Counted from the stretch's first letter, positions 1-9,570 are shown. The stretch is 64,000 nucleotides of DNA from Parerythrobacter_A sp963799315 (GCA_963799315.1 CAWCWP010000001.1:1487772-1551771), one strand, 5' to 3'. Translations and numbers: made by a program. Notes: generated by a model from the letters alone, not told the origin.

Positions 1-1
1 C

Positions 2-364
2 AAGCCGCACGATGGCCGCGTGCTGGCCGGCTATTCCTATGCCGATGGCACGGGGCATGGCGGTGTGGATTACGCCGCGAAGACCGGAGACATGGTGCGC
101 GCGTCCTCGACGGGCCGCGTGGTATACGCGCAACGCGACAGCGGACAGTTCGGGCGGCTGGTCGTGCTGGATCACGGCAATGGCTGGCGCACCCGATACG
201 GCCATTTGTCGCGTATCACCGTGAAACTTGGCGAGACGGTGCGTGCCGGAGAGCGTGTCGGGCTGGCCGGATCGGATGGCACGGCGGACCGGGCCAAGCT
301 GCATTTCGACATACTGCGCAACAACGAGCCGATTGACCCCGCTATGATACTGGCGCAACGCTGA
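2..364 (+). CDS. M23-family peptidase (LytM-like), C-terminal part; N-terminus outside window
   Basis: This is the C-terminal end of a peptidoglycan endopeptidase or LytM-like protein; the reading frame is open at the left edge. Visible M23 features are the zinc-binding HxxxD motif (HGGVD, within GTGHGGVDYAA), the loop with the segment GRVVYA, the VLDHGNGW strand, and the RYGHLS segment that carries the second His. The family cleaves peptidoglycan crosslinks in the periplasm or activates amidases. The start and any signal peptide cannot be seen. It lies just 7 bp before the downstream ion-channel gene on the same strand. Confidence 0.85.
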   Translation, partial: KPHDGRVLAGYSYADGTGHGGVDYAAKTGDMVRASSTGRVVYAQRDSGQFGRLVVLDHGNGWRTRYGHLSRITVKLGETVRAGERVGLAGSDGTADRAKLHFDILRNNEPIDPAMILAQR

Positions 365-371
365 CTTCCGA

Positions 372-1520
372 ATGAGAGACAGAGTTAAACCGGTCGGCGA
401 TGGCGTGGGCAGACGGCGCCTCAGCGGAACCGGCTTTCGTCCGTTGCGGCGGGCGGTGCGCGTTCCGGTCTGGGGCGATCTTGGCATCCGTCTCGGCCTT
501 GCCATCTTCCTTCTCGCCATCGTCGTCGCCATCCACTGGTGGGACCGTGAAGGGCTGGTGGACAATCTGGACGGCGAAGTCAGCTTTTCCGACGTCGTCT
601 ATTTCACCATGATTTCCGTTACTACCACAGGCTTCGGCGATATTGCCCCGATCAGCGATCGGGCACGTATGGTGGAGGCGATTATCGTCACGCCGATCCG
701 GTTCGCGGTCTTCTTCATTTTCGTGGGCACCGCCTACAATTTTATCATCAAGCGCAGCTGGGAGAGCTATCGCATGAAACGTATCCAGGAACAGCTTTCG
801 GGACATATCGTGGTGCTGGGTTACGGCGTTTCGGGCTCCGAAAGCGTTGCCGAACTTATCGAGCGGGGTACCGATCCGCGATGTATTGTCGTGGTCGATC
901 CCAGTGAGGAACGCCTGTTGGAGGCGGAACGGCTGGGCTGCAACGTTTTGGCTGGCGATTCCACGCGCGACAACACGCTGGAAGCTGTGCGTATCGGCAA
1001 CGCAAGCAACGTACTCGTTTCCGCCGGGCGCGACGATACCTCGATTCTGATCGTACTGACCGTGCGCGCGCTAGCGCCCAACGTGCCAATCAGCGTAGTG
1101 GTGCGCGCCGACGACAACGAATCGCTGGCGCGTCAGGCGGGCGCGAACAACGTCATCAACCCGGTGCGGTTCACCGGTCTGCTGCTGGCAGGCTCGGCCA
1201 AGGGCGCGCATATCGCGGATTACCTCGCCGATCTCGCCTCGGTCACGGGCCGCGTGCAGCTGGTCGAACGGCTGGTCACCGATGCCGAATGCGGCTGCGC
1301 GATTTCGGCTCTCGATTCCGGCGGGCGGGGCTTGCGGGTCTATCGCGACGGCAAGGCGCTGGGGTTCTGGGAAGAGGAATGCCAGAACCTGCGCGCTGGC
1401 GATGTGGTGGTGGAAATCGTGCCGACCGAAAGCGGCGCAACCAAGGGCGACGGGCATACGCGTGACGACGATCCGCGCCCGCTGCGCGCCCAGCCCGACG
1501 AGGTCGTGTCGCAAGGATAG
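372..1520 (+). CDS. Potassium channel with C-terminal RCK (TrkA-N) domain
   Basis: A 382-residue inner-membrane K+ channel of the two-transmembrane MthK-like type. A hydrophobic helix lies at about residues 38-54. It is followed by the pore loop with a K+ selectivity filter variant TTTGFGD (84-90) and a second helix (about 102-124). From about residue 145 a Rossmann-type RCK/TrkA-N domain begins (VVLGYGVSGS), with an acidic residue at the end of the second strand (VVVDPSEE), and a TrkA-C-like part follows. RCK domains gate the pore in response to nucleotides or Ca2+. The C-terminal 30 residues are polar and low-complexity. The gene starts 7 bp after the M23 gene, so co-transcription is plausible. 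Confidence 0.88.
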   Translation: MRDRVKPVGDGVGRRRLSGTGFRPLRRAVRVPVWGDLGIRLGLAIFLLAIVVAIHWWDREGLVDNLDGEVSFSDVVYFTMISVTTTGFGDIAPISDRARMVEAIIVTPIRFAVFFIFVGTAYNFIIKRSWESYRMKRIQEQLSGHIVVLGYGVSGSESVAELIERGTDPRCIVVVDPSEERLLEAERLGCNVLAGDSTRDNTLEAVRIGNASNVLVSAGRDDTSILIVLTVRALAPNVPISVVVRADDNESLARQAGANNVINPVRFTGLLLAGSAKGAHIADYLADLASVTGRVQLVERLVTDAECGCAISALDSGGRGLRVYRDGKALGFWEEECQNLRAGDVVVEIVPTESGATKGDGHTRDDDPRPLRAQPDEVVSQG

Positions 1521-1553
1521 CGGTGCGCTGGCCAAGCGTGTAAGCGCTGGCGG

Positions 1554-2967
1554 ATGAACACGCCCACCACACCCGCGACCACGCTGCGCCCGCAATACCC
1601 TGCCCGACGCCAAGCGCATCGGCATGGTCAGCCTCGGCTGCCCCAAGGCGCTGGTCGACAGCGAGCGCATCCTCACCCGCCTGCGCGCCGACGGCTATGC
1701 GATGAGCGCCGACTATGCCGGAGCCGATGTGGTGCTGGTCAACACCTGCGGTTTTCTCGACAGCGCGAAGGAGGAAAGCCTTGCCGCCATCGGCGAAGCG
1801 ATTGCGGAGAACGGTCGAGTCATCGTGACCGGCTGCCTCGGCGAAGAAGCGGACACGATCCGCGCCGCCCATCCGCAGGTTCTGGCAGTGACGGGCGCGC
1901 ATCAATACGAACAGGTGGTGGAGGCGGTGCATGTCCACGCGCCGCCGTCGCAGGGACCGTTCGTCGATCTGATCCCGCAGCCGTCCGCCGAGGATATCAA
2001 GCTGACGCCGCGCCACTACGGCTACCTCAAGATCAGCGAGGGCTGCAATCACTCCTGCGCCTTCTGCATCATACCCGACATTCGCGGCAAACTGGCCAGC
2101 CGCCGCATCGACGCGGTCTTGCGCGAGGCGGAGAAGCTGGTGGCGGCGGGCACGAAGGAACTGCTGGTCATCAGCCAGGATACGTCGGCCTATGGCGTCG
2201 ATACTCGGCACGAGCCGCGCAATTGGAAAGGCCGCGAGGTGCGGGCCCACATGACCGATCTGGCGCGCGAACTGGGCGGATTGCGCACGGCAGAAGGTGT
2301 GCCGCCTTGGGTGCGCCTGCATTATGTCTATCCCTATCCGCATGTCGATGCGGTGGTGCCGCTGATGGCGGACGGTTTGCTGACGCCCTATCTCGACATT
2401 CCGTTCCAGCATGCCAGCCCGCGTGTTCTCAAGGCGATGAAGCGCCCTGCCAACGAAGCGAAGGTGCTGGAACGGCTGAAAGCGTGGCGCGAAATTTGTC
2501 CGGACATTGCAATCCGCAGCAGCTTCGTGGTCGGCTTCCCCGGCGAGACCGAGGACGACTTCACCTACCTGCTCGACTGGCTGGAGGAAGCGCAGCTCGA
2601 CCGCGTCGGCGCGTTCCGGTTCGAACCGGTGGCGGGCGCGCAGGCCAACGCCCTGCCCGATCCCGTGCCCGAAGCGGTAAAGGAGGAACGCTTCGCCCGC
2701 ATCATGGAAGCCACCGCCCGCATCAGCGCGGCGAAATTGCAGGCCAAGGTCGGGCGCACGCTGCCGGTCATCATCGACGATGTCGGCGAAGCGGACGAGG
2801 ATGGCGACATCGGCGCAACGGGCCGCAGCCAGGCCGACGCGCCGGAAATCGACGGCAATGTGTTCCTGCGCGATGTGCCGGACACGCTGGTGGCAGGAGA
2901 CATCGTCGAAGCCGTGGTCGAGGATGCCGACGAGCACGACCTGTTCGGCGTTATCGCGCCCGCCTAG
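1554..2967 (+). CDS. rimO: Ribosomal protein S12 methylthiotransferase RimO (one-base frameshift near the N-terminus)
   Basis: Radical-SAM methylthiotransferase that modifies an Asp of ribosomal protein S12. The long frame from 1624 shows the UPF0004 cysteines (LGCPKA, NTCGF, TGCLG), the radical-SAM cluster CNHSCAFC (about residues 142-149 counted from 1624), and a C-terminal TRAM-like part. The natural N-terminus (MNTPTTPATTLRPQ) is in another frame starting at 1554; removing one base near 1598-1605 (CCC runs) joins it to PDAKRIGMVSLGCPK. The stop overlaps the stop of the convergent downstream gene by 2 bp. Function is secure; whether the frameshift is real or a sequence error cannot be decided here, and I favour an error. 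Confidence 0.93.
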
Positions 2968-4649
2968 TCCGGGAACATTCCCGCTATGCGCGCCATGACC
3001 TGCGCGGTCCGGTCGTTGATGAGGAAGCTGCCCGCGTCGTCCACGATCTCGGCAGCGGGCCAGCCATAGCGTTTGCAGGACAACGTGGCGAATTCCGGAT
3101 CGCAGTTCGCATCCTGTGCGCCAACCATCATGTGCACCGGCACCGCAATATCCCGGCACAATTCACGCCAGTCGGCGCTCCATGTCAGCATCGTGTCGAT
3201 CGTGCCTTCGAATTCAGCCCGCATCGCATAGGTCGCGGCCCGGCGGAAAACGTCGAGCATTTCCGGGCGGCGCACCGCCTCCAGCTCGCGCGGGCAGTCC
3301 TGGTAATATTCTTCCACAAACCGATAGAATTCGCCCGTGCCCATCGTCGCAAGCATCGCCCGCTGGTAAATCCGCACGAAGGACGGCGCGATCCGCGCAA
3401 TCCGCATCTGTGCACGATGGCTTTTGGCCAGATACCGGAAGTCCTTACCTGCCACCGGCAGGAACGGCCCCGCCCCGATCACGCCGTGCAACCGCTCCGG
3501 ATGCGCCTGCGCCATTGCCATCATATACGGCATCCCCGCCTGCGTCCCCAGCGCCACCACGCGATCGATTTCGAGATGGTCGAGAAATGCCGGAAGCCGC
3601 GCGGCGAAATTGCGTGTCCGCTCGAACGCACTGCCCGATTGCAAGCCGCTGGTGTCGCCGAAATGCGACCGCCACGGTGCGACGATGCGCAATCCGGACC
3701 GTGCCGCAGCTTGCGACACCTGTGGCGTGACCAGCGCGCCTTCCAGCGCGTGGAAAAACAGCACCGGCTTGCCTTCGGGATCGCCGAACTCCTCCCACGC
3801 AATCGTTTGCCCGTCCCCGTCCTCGAAGATGTTGTCGCACTTATGGGCGGCGACATTTGCGCCGTGGTCGGGCGATTCCAGCGAATGTACGAAACCTGCG
3901 TAAAGCAGGAGCAGTTGCTCCTGCGAATTGATCGACAGCTTGCGCTGCAGCGTTTTCAACTGGTTGCGCGCCGTGCCGATGGAACGCCCGCGCTGCTCGG
4001 CAAAATCGCGCACCTTTCCGCCGGTGACGATATGCTCGACCAGCGCGATTTCGGTGTCCGTCAGTTGCAGCGCTTTCCGGAACGCAGCGCCAGTTTCCAC
4101 GCTCCAGCGAAGCCGCACGGCATTCAGTGCCAGCACCGCTTGCGCATCATCGTGCCCCGCAAGCAACTGCGCCACGAACCAGCGCCCCGCATCGTCCTGC
4201 GGCCCTGTAAACAGCCGGATAAAGGTGCCATCGTCGGCGGGCCCAAATGCTTTCAGGCGTTTGCGGTCGGCGTTCCGCGTAACCGGACTGAATAGCCAGT
4301 CCGGCGCATAGACACCGGTTTCGGGCATGCTATCGTCGAATACCAGGTCGCTATGGCCAAGCACGCGCAAATCGCCGTCGAGGATAAGGTCGCCGGCATA
4401 GGCGCTGTTTTCGGCGGTATTCAGCACGCCTGCTTCGCTGGCCGACAGCGGATAGACGCGGCCCAGAATACTTGCCGCGTTGCCGAAGTGAATCTCCGCC
4501 TGTTCCGGACGATCCAGCAGATCGTCCTCCGCATCGGTCAGGATATGGATCAGGTCGACCAGCGTTTCGGGCTTGGCAATCGCGGCATAGGCCCGCGCAA
4601 CGATGGCCTGCATCGCGTCATCGTCGGATGTCGATGGGGCCGCAGTCAA
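2964..4649 (-). CDS. LuxR-type HTH protein with C-terminal alpha/beta-hydrolase-fold domain (nucleophile lost), copy 1
   Basis: A protein of about 561 residues, taking a TTG start one base after the upstream gene's stop (an ATG at 4613 is the alternative). The N-terminal ~190 residues are of unknown fold, possibly sensory. They are followed by a LuxR/GerE-like HTH (about 193-242, LTDTEIALVEHIVTGG to TLQRKL). An alpha/beta-hydrolase-fold domain (about 280-555) follows, with the dipeptide-rich PVLFFHALEGA strand and lid. At the nucleophile elbow the expected GxSxG reads GTQAG (Gln codon 3540-3542), and the usual C-terminal catalytic His position reads AGSFLIN. The hydrolase domain therefore looks non-catalytic and may bind a ligand. 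It shares its architecture with the upstream gene, so the two are tandem duplicates in one operon. DNA targets and ligand are unknown. Confidence 0.78.
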   Translation of the reverse strand: MTAAPSTSDDDAMQAIVARAYAAIAKPETLVDLIHILTDAEDDLLDRPEQAEIHFGNAASILGRVYPLSASEAGVLNTAENSAYAGDLILDGDLRVLGHSDLVFDDSMPETGVYAPDWLFSPVTRNADRKRLKAFGPADDGTFIRLFTGPQDDAGRWFVAQLLAGHDDAQAVLALNAVRLRWSVETGAAFRKALQLTDTEIALVEHIVTGGKVRDFAEQRGRSIGTARNQLKTLQRKLSINSQEQLLLLYAGFVHSLESPDHGANVAAHKCDNIFEDGDGQTIAWEEFGDPEGKPVLFFHALEGALVTPQVSQAAARSGLRIVAPWRSHFGDTSGLQSGSAFERTRNFAARLPAFLDHLEIDRVVALGTQAGMPYMMAMAQAHPERLHGVIGAGPFLPVAGKDFRYLAKSHRAQMRIARIAPSFVRIYQRAMLATMGTGEFYRFVEEYYQDCPRELEAVRRPEMLDVFRRAATYAMRAEFEGTIDTMLTWSADWRELCRDIAVPVHMMVGAQDANCDPEFATLSCKRYGWPAAEIVDDAGSFLINDRTAQVMARIAGMFPD

Positions 4650-4650
4650 T

Positions 4651-6319
4651 TCATGCCGCCATTTCGCGCAGCATGGTGAAGACGCGCGCCGGATCGTCAT
4701 GCAAAACAAACTGGTTCGAATTTGTGAAATCGTCGACCAGCGTAAATCCGTGGCGCGCTGCGAATTCCGCGAACAGGCTGTGATCGATACCGCCCGGCTT
4801 GTTGCCGACCATGACCGTGACCGGCACTTCGATACCGGTACACAAAGGATTCCAGTCGCTGATTTCCAGCAGGACGGCCTGCACCGGCCCCTCCAATGAT
4901 GACCGGAAAGTGTAGGAACCGGCGCGCTGGATCGTCGCGCGGGCTTCCGGATGCTTCAGATATTGGCGGTCGGCCGATGCTTCACCCAGAAAATCGTCCG
5001 CAATAGTGTCGAAATCGCCCAGCAGCGTTCCGCCCACCGTCGCGCGAACCCACATGCGCGCAAAAGCCGGTGCGAGCCGGGCCAGTTTCATCGGTCGGCG
5101 ATAGCCGGGGGCCAGCCGGTTCAGTTCCGCCCAGGTCCGGTAGGGCAACACCGGTCCGGCCAGAACCAGCCCGGTGGCGCGGGCACCGAACCTTTGTGCG
5201 GCACCAAGCGCAAAAGGTGCGCCTGCCGTTGCACCAAGCAATGCACACTTTTCGATACCAAGCTTGTCGAGAAGGGTCTGAAGCCGGTCAGCGAAATCGC
5301 GAACCAGATCGAACCGTTCGCCTTGTCCGGTCGTATCTCCCCAATGGGGTCGCCACGGCGCGATGATCCGCAATCCGGATGCCTTGGCCGCGGCGTCTTG
5401 CGCCGGTGTCAGCAAGGCACCTTCGAAGAAAGCGTGGAAATACAGCACCGGTTTGCCATCCGGATCGCCATGCTCCTCCCACGCAATTGCGCTGCCATCC
5501 TCGGCGCGATGGACGCGAAGACAGTCATGCTGGCCATCGGCGGCAGCGGACCCGGATCGCTGCAACGAATGCGCGAAGCCGGTGTAGAGCATCAGCAATT
5601 CCTGCTGCGAGCCGATCGACAGCTTGCGGCACAGCATCTTCATCTGGTTGCGCACCGTCCCGATGGAACGCCCGCGCTGTTCCGAAAAACTGCGCAATGT
5701 GCCGCCTGTCACCAGATGGCGGGTCAGCGCAAGTTCCGTCGCGGTCAGGTCCAGCGCCGCGCCGAACCGGTCGCCGCTCGCTTCGTTCCAGCGGAACTGG
5801 ATCGAGGCGAACATCGTTTGCCGCCCTTGCGCCCCGTCCTCGCAGGTCAGCGCATACCAGCTGCCTTGTTCGTCATCGGGCGTCGCAAACAAGCGGAGGA
5901 AGTCGGAACCCGTTTCCGGAGAGCATCGCTTTATCCGGGCAATATCGGCTGTTCTTCTCGACTGGATCCCATAGCCAGTCGGGCGCGCTTCGTCCGGTAG
6001 CAAGCTCCGGCCCGGAAAACTCGCTCCGGTCGAATGCGACAACGCCCATATCCGCACCAAGCACCAGCGCGTGCGTGGCATTGCGCGCGGCACCACCCTC
6101 GAACGCGGTCCAGTCATTGCCGACCAGCGAGGTCGTCTGGTCCATCAGCCCGCCGGCCTGGTCGAAATGCGCTTCCGCTGTCGGCCCAAGCGCACCGGCA
6201 TTGTTTTCCAGCGCGGCGTCGTCGGCATGTTCCAGCAGGTCGAACAGGCGCTCCGGCTGCCCGATCACCGCATAGGCGTCACGGATCAGTCCGTCGATGA
6301 AAGGGTCTTGCTGCGCCAA
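4651..6319 (-). CDS. LuxR-type HTH protein with C-terminal alpha/beta-hydrolase-fold domain (degenerate triad), copy 2; frameshifted
   Basis: Paralogue of the downstream gene, with the same order: N-terminal domain, LuxR-like HTH (LTATELALTRHLVTGG to MLCRKL) and hydrolase fold. The N-terminal 123 residues are read from a TTG at 6319, and the rest is in another frame. The paralogue alignment (DWLFSPVTRNAD against DWLWDPVEKNAD) puts one extra base at about 5950. The elbow reads GATAG with Thr in place of Ser (codon 5227-5229). The strand that normally ends in the acidic residue reads VMVGNKPGG, and the His position reads NSNQFVLHDD with Gln. All three triad positions thus differ from an active hydrolase. 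A Thr nucleophile cannot be excluded but is unlikely without His. It is probably the first gene of a two-gene operon. Confidence 0.75.
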
Positions 6320-6405
6320 GGCTGGTTCCAGAATCGCAACTACGGGTGCGTTGGCACTGCATAAGCCATGCGAACCCTAGGACCAAGTGAACAGGCTGCG
6401 GACGC

Positions 6406-6438
6406 AAAAAGCCGCGCCTCCTGTTGCGGAGACGCGGC
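6406..6438 (-). terminator. Rho-independent terminator
   Basis: An 11-bp stem with one mismatch (GCCGCGCCTCC at 6411-6421 against GGAGACGCGGC at 6428-6438) encloses a 6-nt loop. Read on the minus strand it is followed by five T residues. It lies about 30 bp beyond the stop of the small Cys-repeat protein gene and suits termination of that transcript. Confidence 0.8.
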
Positions 6439-6465
6439 CCTTTGGATGTGACGTGATGCCGGAGC

Positions 6466-6774
6466 TTACTTCACGCAGTATTTGCCCGAAGCCTTGGTAC
6501 CGCTGGGGCAGCTGCCCGAACGCACTTCGGCATAATCGTTTTTGTCGCCGGTGCAGTAATTGCCCGAAGCGCGGAAACCGGTGGGGCAGGAACCGATCTT
6601 GACGATGGCGACCATGCTGCTGGATTTGCAGTCGGAACCCGAAGCCTTGAAGCCCTTGGGGCAGGAGCCGTCCTTGCTGACCGTGCCGGAACTGGACTGC
6701 GCGAAAGCGGTAGGTGCCAGCGGCGCGGTGCCGATGGCGAGAGCGATGGCGGAAAGTGCGGTGATTGCACGCAT
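6466..6774 (-). CDS. Small secreted protein with three Cys-containing GSCPxGxxASGxxC repeats
   Basis: A 102-residue protein with a clear Sec signal peptide (hydrophobic to about residue 22, cleavage near AFA-QS). The mature part is built of three copies of a 14-residue unit, GSCP-x-G-[FT]-[KR]-ASG-x-[DY]-C, at about 36-49, 61-74 and 87-100. This gives six cysteines in three regularly spaced pairs, probably three small disulfide-closed loops in the periplasm or outside the cell. I do not recognise a named family. It has its own terminator immediately downstream and about 150 bp of non-coding DNA upstream. Confidence 0.75.
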   Translation of the reverse strand: MRAITALSAIALAIGTAPLAPTAFAQSSSGTVSKDGSCPKGFKASGSDCKSSSMVAIVKIGSCPTGFRASGNYCTGDKNDYAEVRSGSCPSGTKASGKYCVK

Positions 6775-6923
6775 GATGATAGTCCTTTGAAAAAGAAGTG
6801 CGTCCCGGTGAGCGGTAGGGATAAAGATACGGGCGCGCCGAAGGGTCGCAGAAGACGGCGCGCCCGGTCATCGGCAACAGGGCGAACCCTGCCACCGCTG
6901 ACTAAGGAAACTGGATAGGCTGC

Positions 6924-7838
6924 TTAGGACGAAGGGCTGCGACGGAACGCGAACGCTACCAGAGCCTTGCCGCTCTTCTCATCGAAATGCTGGCAGAAGA
7001 AGTCCGTGCCGCTATCGGTGTGAAGCTCAGGCATGTTGAATGTCAGCATCTCGCGTCCACGTGCATCGAGCGCTTTCTTGTACTGGCCCGCGCGATCGGA
7101 ATTGCTGCCGCTGGCTGTCGGAGTGTAGCCGAGGCTGTGTCCCGTATGCAGCATCACATCCTTGCCGGTGTAGTTATTCAGCGGTGGCCTCGTGCTACGA
7201 TTGAGTTGCTCGCTACCGTCGTAGGAAACACACTGCAGGTCATAACCGTACTTGTTGTAACCCGCCTTGTTGACTTCCAGATAGAGGATGTCGCCGGAGC
7301 TTAGCGTAGGCATCAGGCAACCGTTTGTGGCCGAGACGTTGCGCCGTTCGATAATGCCGCTGCGTGATTCGGTCTTGATGCCTTTCTGGAAGGTGTAGTT
7401 ACCTCCCCGGCCGACGAATGCGTTACCAAGACCTGCATTGGCGCAGTTCAACTGGTTTACGTATTTGGCGGGAACGGGCGCGGCGACACCCTGGTTGGGG
7501 GCGCGCTGCGCCGTTTTCGGATAGTTACGTCCGCCGGGCACCGCACCATTCATAGCGCGAACACCGCGAATTGGCGAACCCAGACGAGTGCGGCCTGCCG
7601 TGCCGTTGACCACGGCGCCGGCCACGTCTTCCGCAGACACGTTACCATCGGCAACGGCTTCCACGGTGTCGACGGCGTCTTCGACTTCGCGGACGGTCTG
7701 TTCGACCTTGCGCACTTCGCGCTCGACCTTCTGGACCTTGCGCTTCAGGCGGTCGAACGGACCGGCTTCTGCGGGAACGGCAAATGTACCGGTGGCAACG
7801 ATGGCTCCGGCGGTGGCGGCAAGAATAATGTTTTTCAT
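6924..7838 (-). CDS. Hypothetical secreted protein with N-terminal coiled coil
   Basis: A 304-residue protein with a signal peptide (cleavage likely at AEA-GP, about residue 26). A highly charged heptad-like segment follows (about 29-65, rich in K, V, E), then a Gly/Asn-rich C-terminal domain containing several cysteines (for example NQLNCANAG, TNGCLMP, LQCVSYD, FFCQHF). The last part (HTDSGTDFFCQHFDEKSG) may be a compact disulfide-stabilised domain. No family is recognised. It is divergently oriented to the phytase-like lipoprotein gene across a gap of about 175 bp that must contain both promoters. Confidence 0.7.
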   Translation of the reverse strand: MKNIILAATAGAIVATGTFAVPAEAGPFDRLKRKVQKVEREVRKVEQTVREVEDAVDTVEAVADGNVSAEDVAGAVVNGTAGRTRLGSPIRGVRAMNGAVPGGRNYPKTAQRAPNQGVAAPVPAKYVNQLNCANAGLGNAFVGRGGNYTFQKGIKTESRSGIIERRNVSATNGCLMPTLSSGDILYLEVNKAGYNKYGYDLQCVSYDGSEQLNRSTRPPLNNYTGKDVMLHTGHSLGYTPTASGSNSDRAGQYKKALDARGREMLTFNMPELHTDSGTDFFCQHFDEKSGKALVAFAFRRSPSS

Positions 7839-8013
7839 CAGGAATATCCCTTCTGCGTTTGAAGTGACCCCTTGCTACCGGTCCGGTCCGACCGCCTGAA
7901 TGTCCCAAATGGTACAAATTGCATTGCGCGACCAAGAAATATTGTTTCGCACCCGTGAAATTCGGCCTGACATTGTGCTGGACGCCAGCCCCAGGCGCGC
8001 GAATACGGCAGAG

Positions 8014-8721
8014 ATGGTCCGTTTCTTGTCCCTGCTTGCCCTCTCCGCCGCGCTTTCCGGCTGCGCGACCACCGACCCAAACGGTGGCCCTGCCGCTGCG
8101 ATGCGCAGTCCGGGCGCAGGCGATGCAGCCATATGGCGCGATATGTCCGACGCTACGCGCACCTTCAGGGTTTCCGCAGACCCGGAAACAGGTTTGCAAG
8201 TCCACGGTCCGGATAGCGCACTGCGAAGCACTCTGGCCGCAAAAGGCCTTGTGCATATCGATGTGTTCACAATGCGCGATGGCACCGTGCTGGTCGCCGC
8301 GAGCGACCGCTCCGAACCGGCGCTGGCTTATCTGTTTCTTGCCATTCTGGACCCCGAAACAGGCAAGCTCGAACGCGCCTCGCGTGTTCCCGTCGGGACA
8401 GGCATCGCGAGCGACATATGTATCGGCGTGCAGCAAGCGGGCGGCGGCGTGGAAATTTACAGCCCTCTGGAAAGCGGCGCCATCTTCCGCACCACCGCAG
8501 CCAGAAGCGGCGAAGGGTGGAGCGGGCTGTCGCTGAAACCGTTTTCCGTGCCCGGACAGGCAACGCGCTGCCATGTCGAACCGGGCAGCGAAACGCTCTT
8601 CGTGGGCGAAGAGAACGTCGGCATCTGGCGCTTCTCGCCTGCCTCGCCCAACGGAACGCTGGTGCTGCAAACCGGCGGTAGGGCTTTAGAGCCAGCGGAC
8701 TGGGCCACCATCGCGCAATAA
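8014..8721 (+). CDS. Beta-propeller phytase-like lipoprotein (short)
   Basis: I chose the ATG at 8014 because it gives a lipoprotein signal (MVRFLSLLALSAALSGC, lipobox LSGC); an upstream ATG at 7900 would only add a non-signal extension. The 235-residue product resembles the BPP phytase fold: a VHIDVFTMRDG strand, AASDRSEPALAYLFLAILDPETGKL, and RCHVEPGSETLFVGEENVGIWRF, which resembles the family's typical VGEEDVGIWRY blade. Full-length BPP phytases are longer, so this is a single shortened propeller or an incomplete one. Catalytic Ca2+ and phosphate ligands could not be checked. Substrate is unknown; a phosphomonoesterase role at the outer membrane is inferred from the family only. Confidence 0.6.
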   Translation: MVRFLSLLALSAALSGCATTDPNGGPAAAMRSPGAGDAAIWRDMSDATRTFRVSADPETGLQVHGPDSALRSTLAAKGLVHIDVFTMRDGTVLVAASDRSEPALAYLFLAILDPETGKLERASRVPVGTGIASDICIGVQQAGGGVEIYSPLESGAIFRTTAARSGEGWSGLSLKPFSVPGQATRCHVEPGSETLFVGEENVGIWRFSPASPNGTLVLQTGGRALEPADWATIAQ

Positions 8722-8769
8722 AGTGGGGACCCTGCGGCACCGAAGCGAGCGCGACGCGTTGCGCAGGAT

Positions 8770-9570
8770 ATGACCGTAAATATAGACCTTGGGTTCTCTT
8801 TCGAAATGGAAGAGACCACCGATGTGCTGCTGCAATTCGAAGCGGCCATGATTCCCGAACAACAGTTGCTGGAAACCGACACCTGGGTAACGCAGGGCGA
8901 ACACTTTGCCCGTGTCCATGCGCAGGACGACATCGGCGAACGGGTGTGGATCCGCGCCAGGGGACGTTACGATGTCAGTTACAAGGCGAAGGTCGAAGTC
9001 GACCGCCTGCTGACCGACATAAGCCAGCTCGAACGGCTGCCCGCCCACGACTTGCCCGGCGAAACGGTGCAGTACCTGTTCGATTCGCGTTATTGCCCGG
9101 CGGACCGGTTCCAGTCCTTCGTCGGCGCGGAATTCGGTCAAACGGATGGCGGCGAACGCATTATGGCGATGCATGACTGGATCGCGGGGAACTTCTCCTA
9201 CGTGCCGGGCGCCAGCGGACCGGAAACGACCGGTCTGGATACCTTTATCGAACGGCAGGGCATCTGCCGCGACTATGCGCATGTGATGGTGATGCTGGCG
9301 CGCGCATCGGGCATCCCCGCCCGCTTCGTCAGTTGTTTCGCACCCGGCGTAACCCCGCAGGATTTCCATGCCGTCGCCGAGGTTTTCCTGACCGACCCGA
9401 CGACGCCCGGCGGCGGCGCATGGTATCTGGTAGATGCGACCGGCATGGCCAAGCCGGACGAGATCGTGAAGATCGGCCTCGGTCGCGATGCTGCCGATGT
9501 CAGCTTCATGACCAGCTTCGGCGCGACCACATTTCTTGAAAAGCATGTCGAAGTCACTGTGGCCGACTGA
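8770..9570 (+). CDS. Transglutaminase-like cysteine peptidase family protein
   Basis: A 266-residue cytoplasmic protein (no signal peptide). An N-terminal beta-rich domain (1-100) precedes a transglutaminase-core domain. The triad is visible as Cys166 (RQGICRDYAHVM), His200 (PQDFHAVAEVF) and Asp222 (WYLVDATGM), with the family hallmark LARASGIPARFVS between Cys and His. The family includes proteases and amide-bond-forming enzymes acting on unknown substrates. It follows the phytase-like lipoprotein gene by 48 bp. Confidence 0.87.
   Translation: MTVNIDLGFSFEMEETTDVLLQFEAAMIPEQQLLETDTWVTQGEHFARVHAQDDIGERVWIRARGRYDVSYKAKVEVDRLLTDISQLERLPAHDLPGETVQYLFDSRYCPADRFQSFVGAEFGQTDGGERIMAMHDWIAGNFSYVPGASGPETTGLDTFIERQGICRDYAHVMVMLARASGIPARFVSCFAPGVTPQDFHAVAEVFLTDPTTPGGGAWYLVDATGMAKPDEIVKIGLGRDAADVSFMTSFGATTFLEKHVEVTVAD

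Noticed and set aside
1276..3159. A 627-codon minus-strand frame opposite rimO
   Set aside because: It is antisense to a clear rimO with intact radical-SAM motifs; its protein is Arg/His/Gly-rich with no domain and is a shadow of high-GC coding DNA.
1554..4295. A 913-codon plus-strand frame across rimO and the LuxR-hydrolase genes
   Set aside because: Only its first ~14 residues belong to rimO; the rest is out of frame with rimO and antisense to the next gene.
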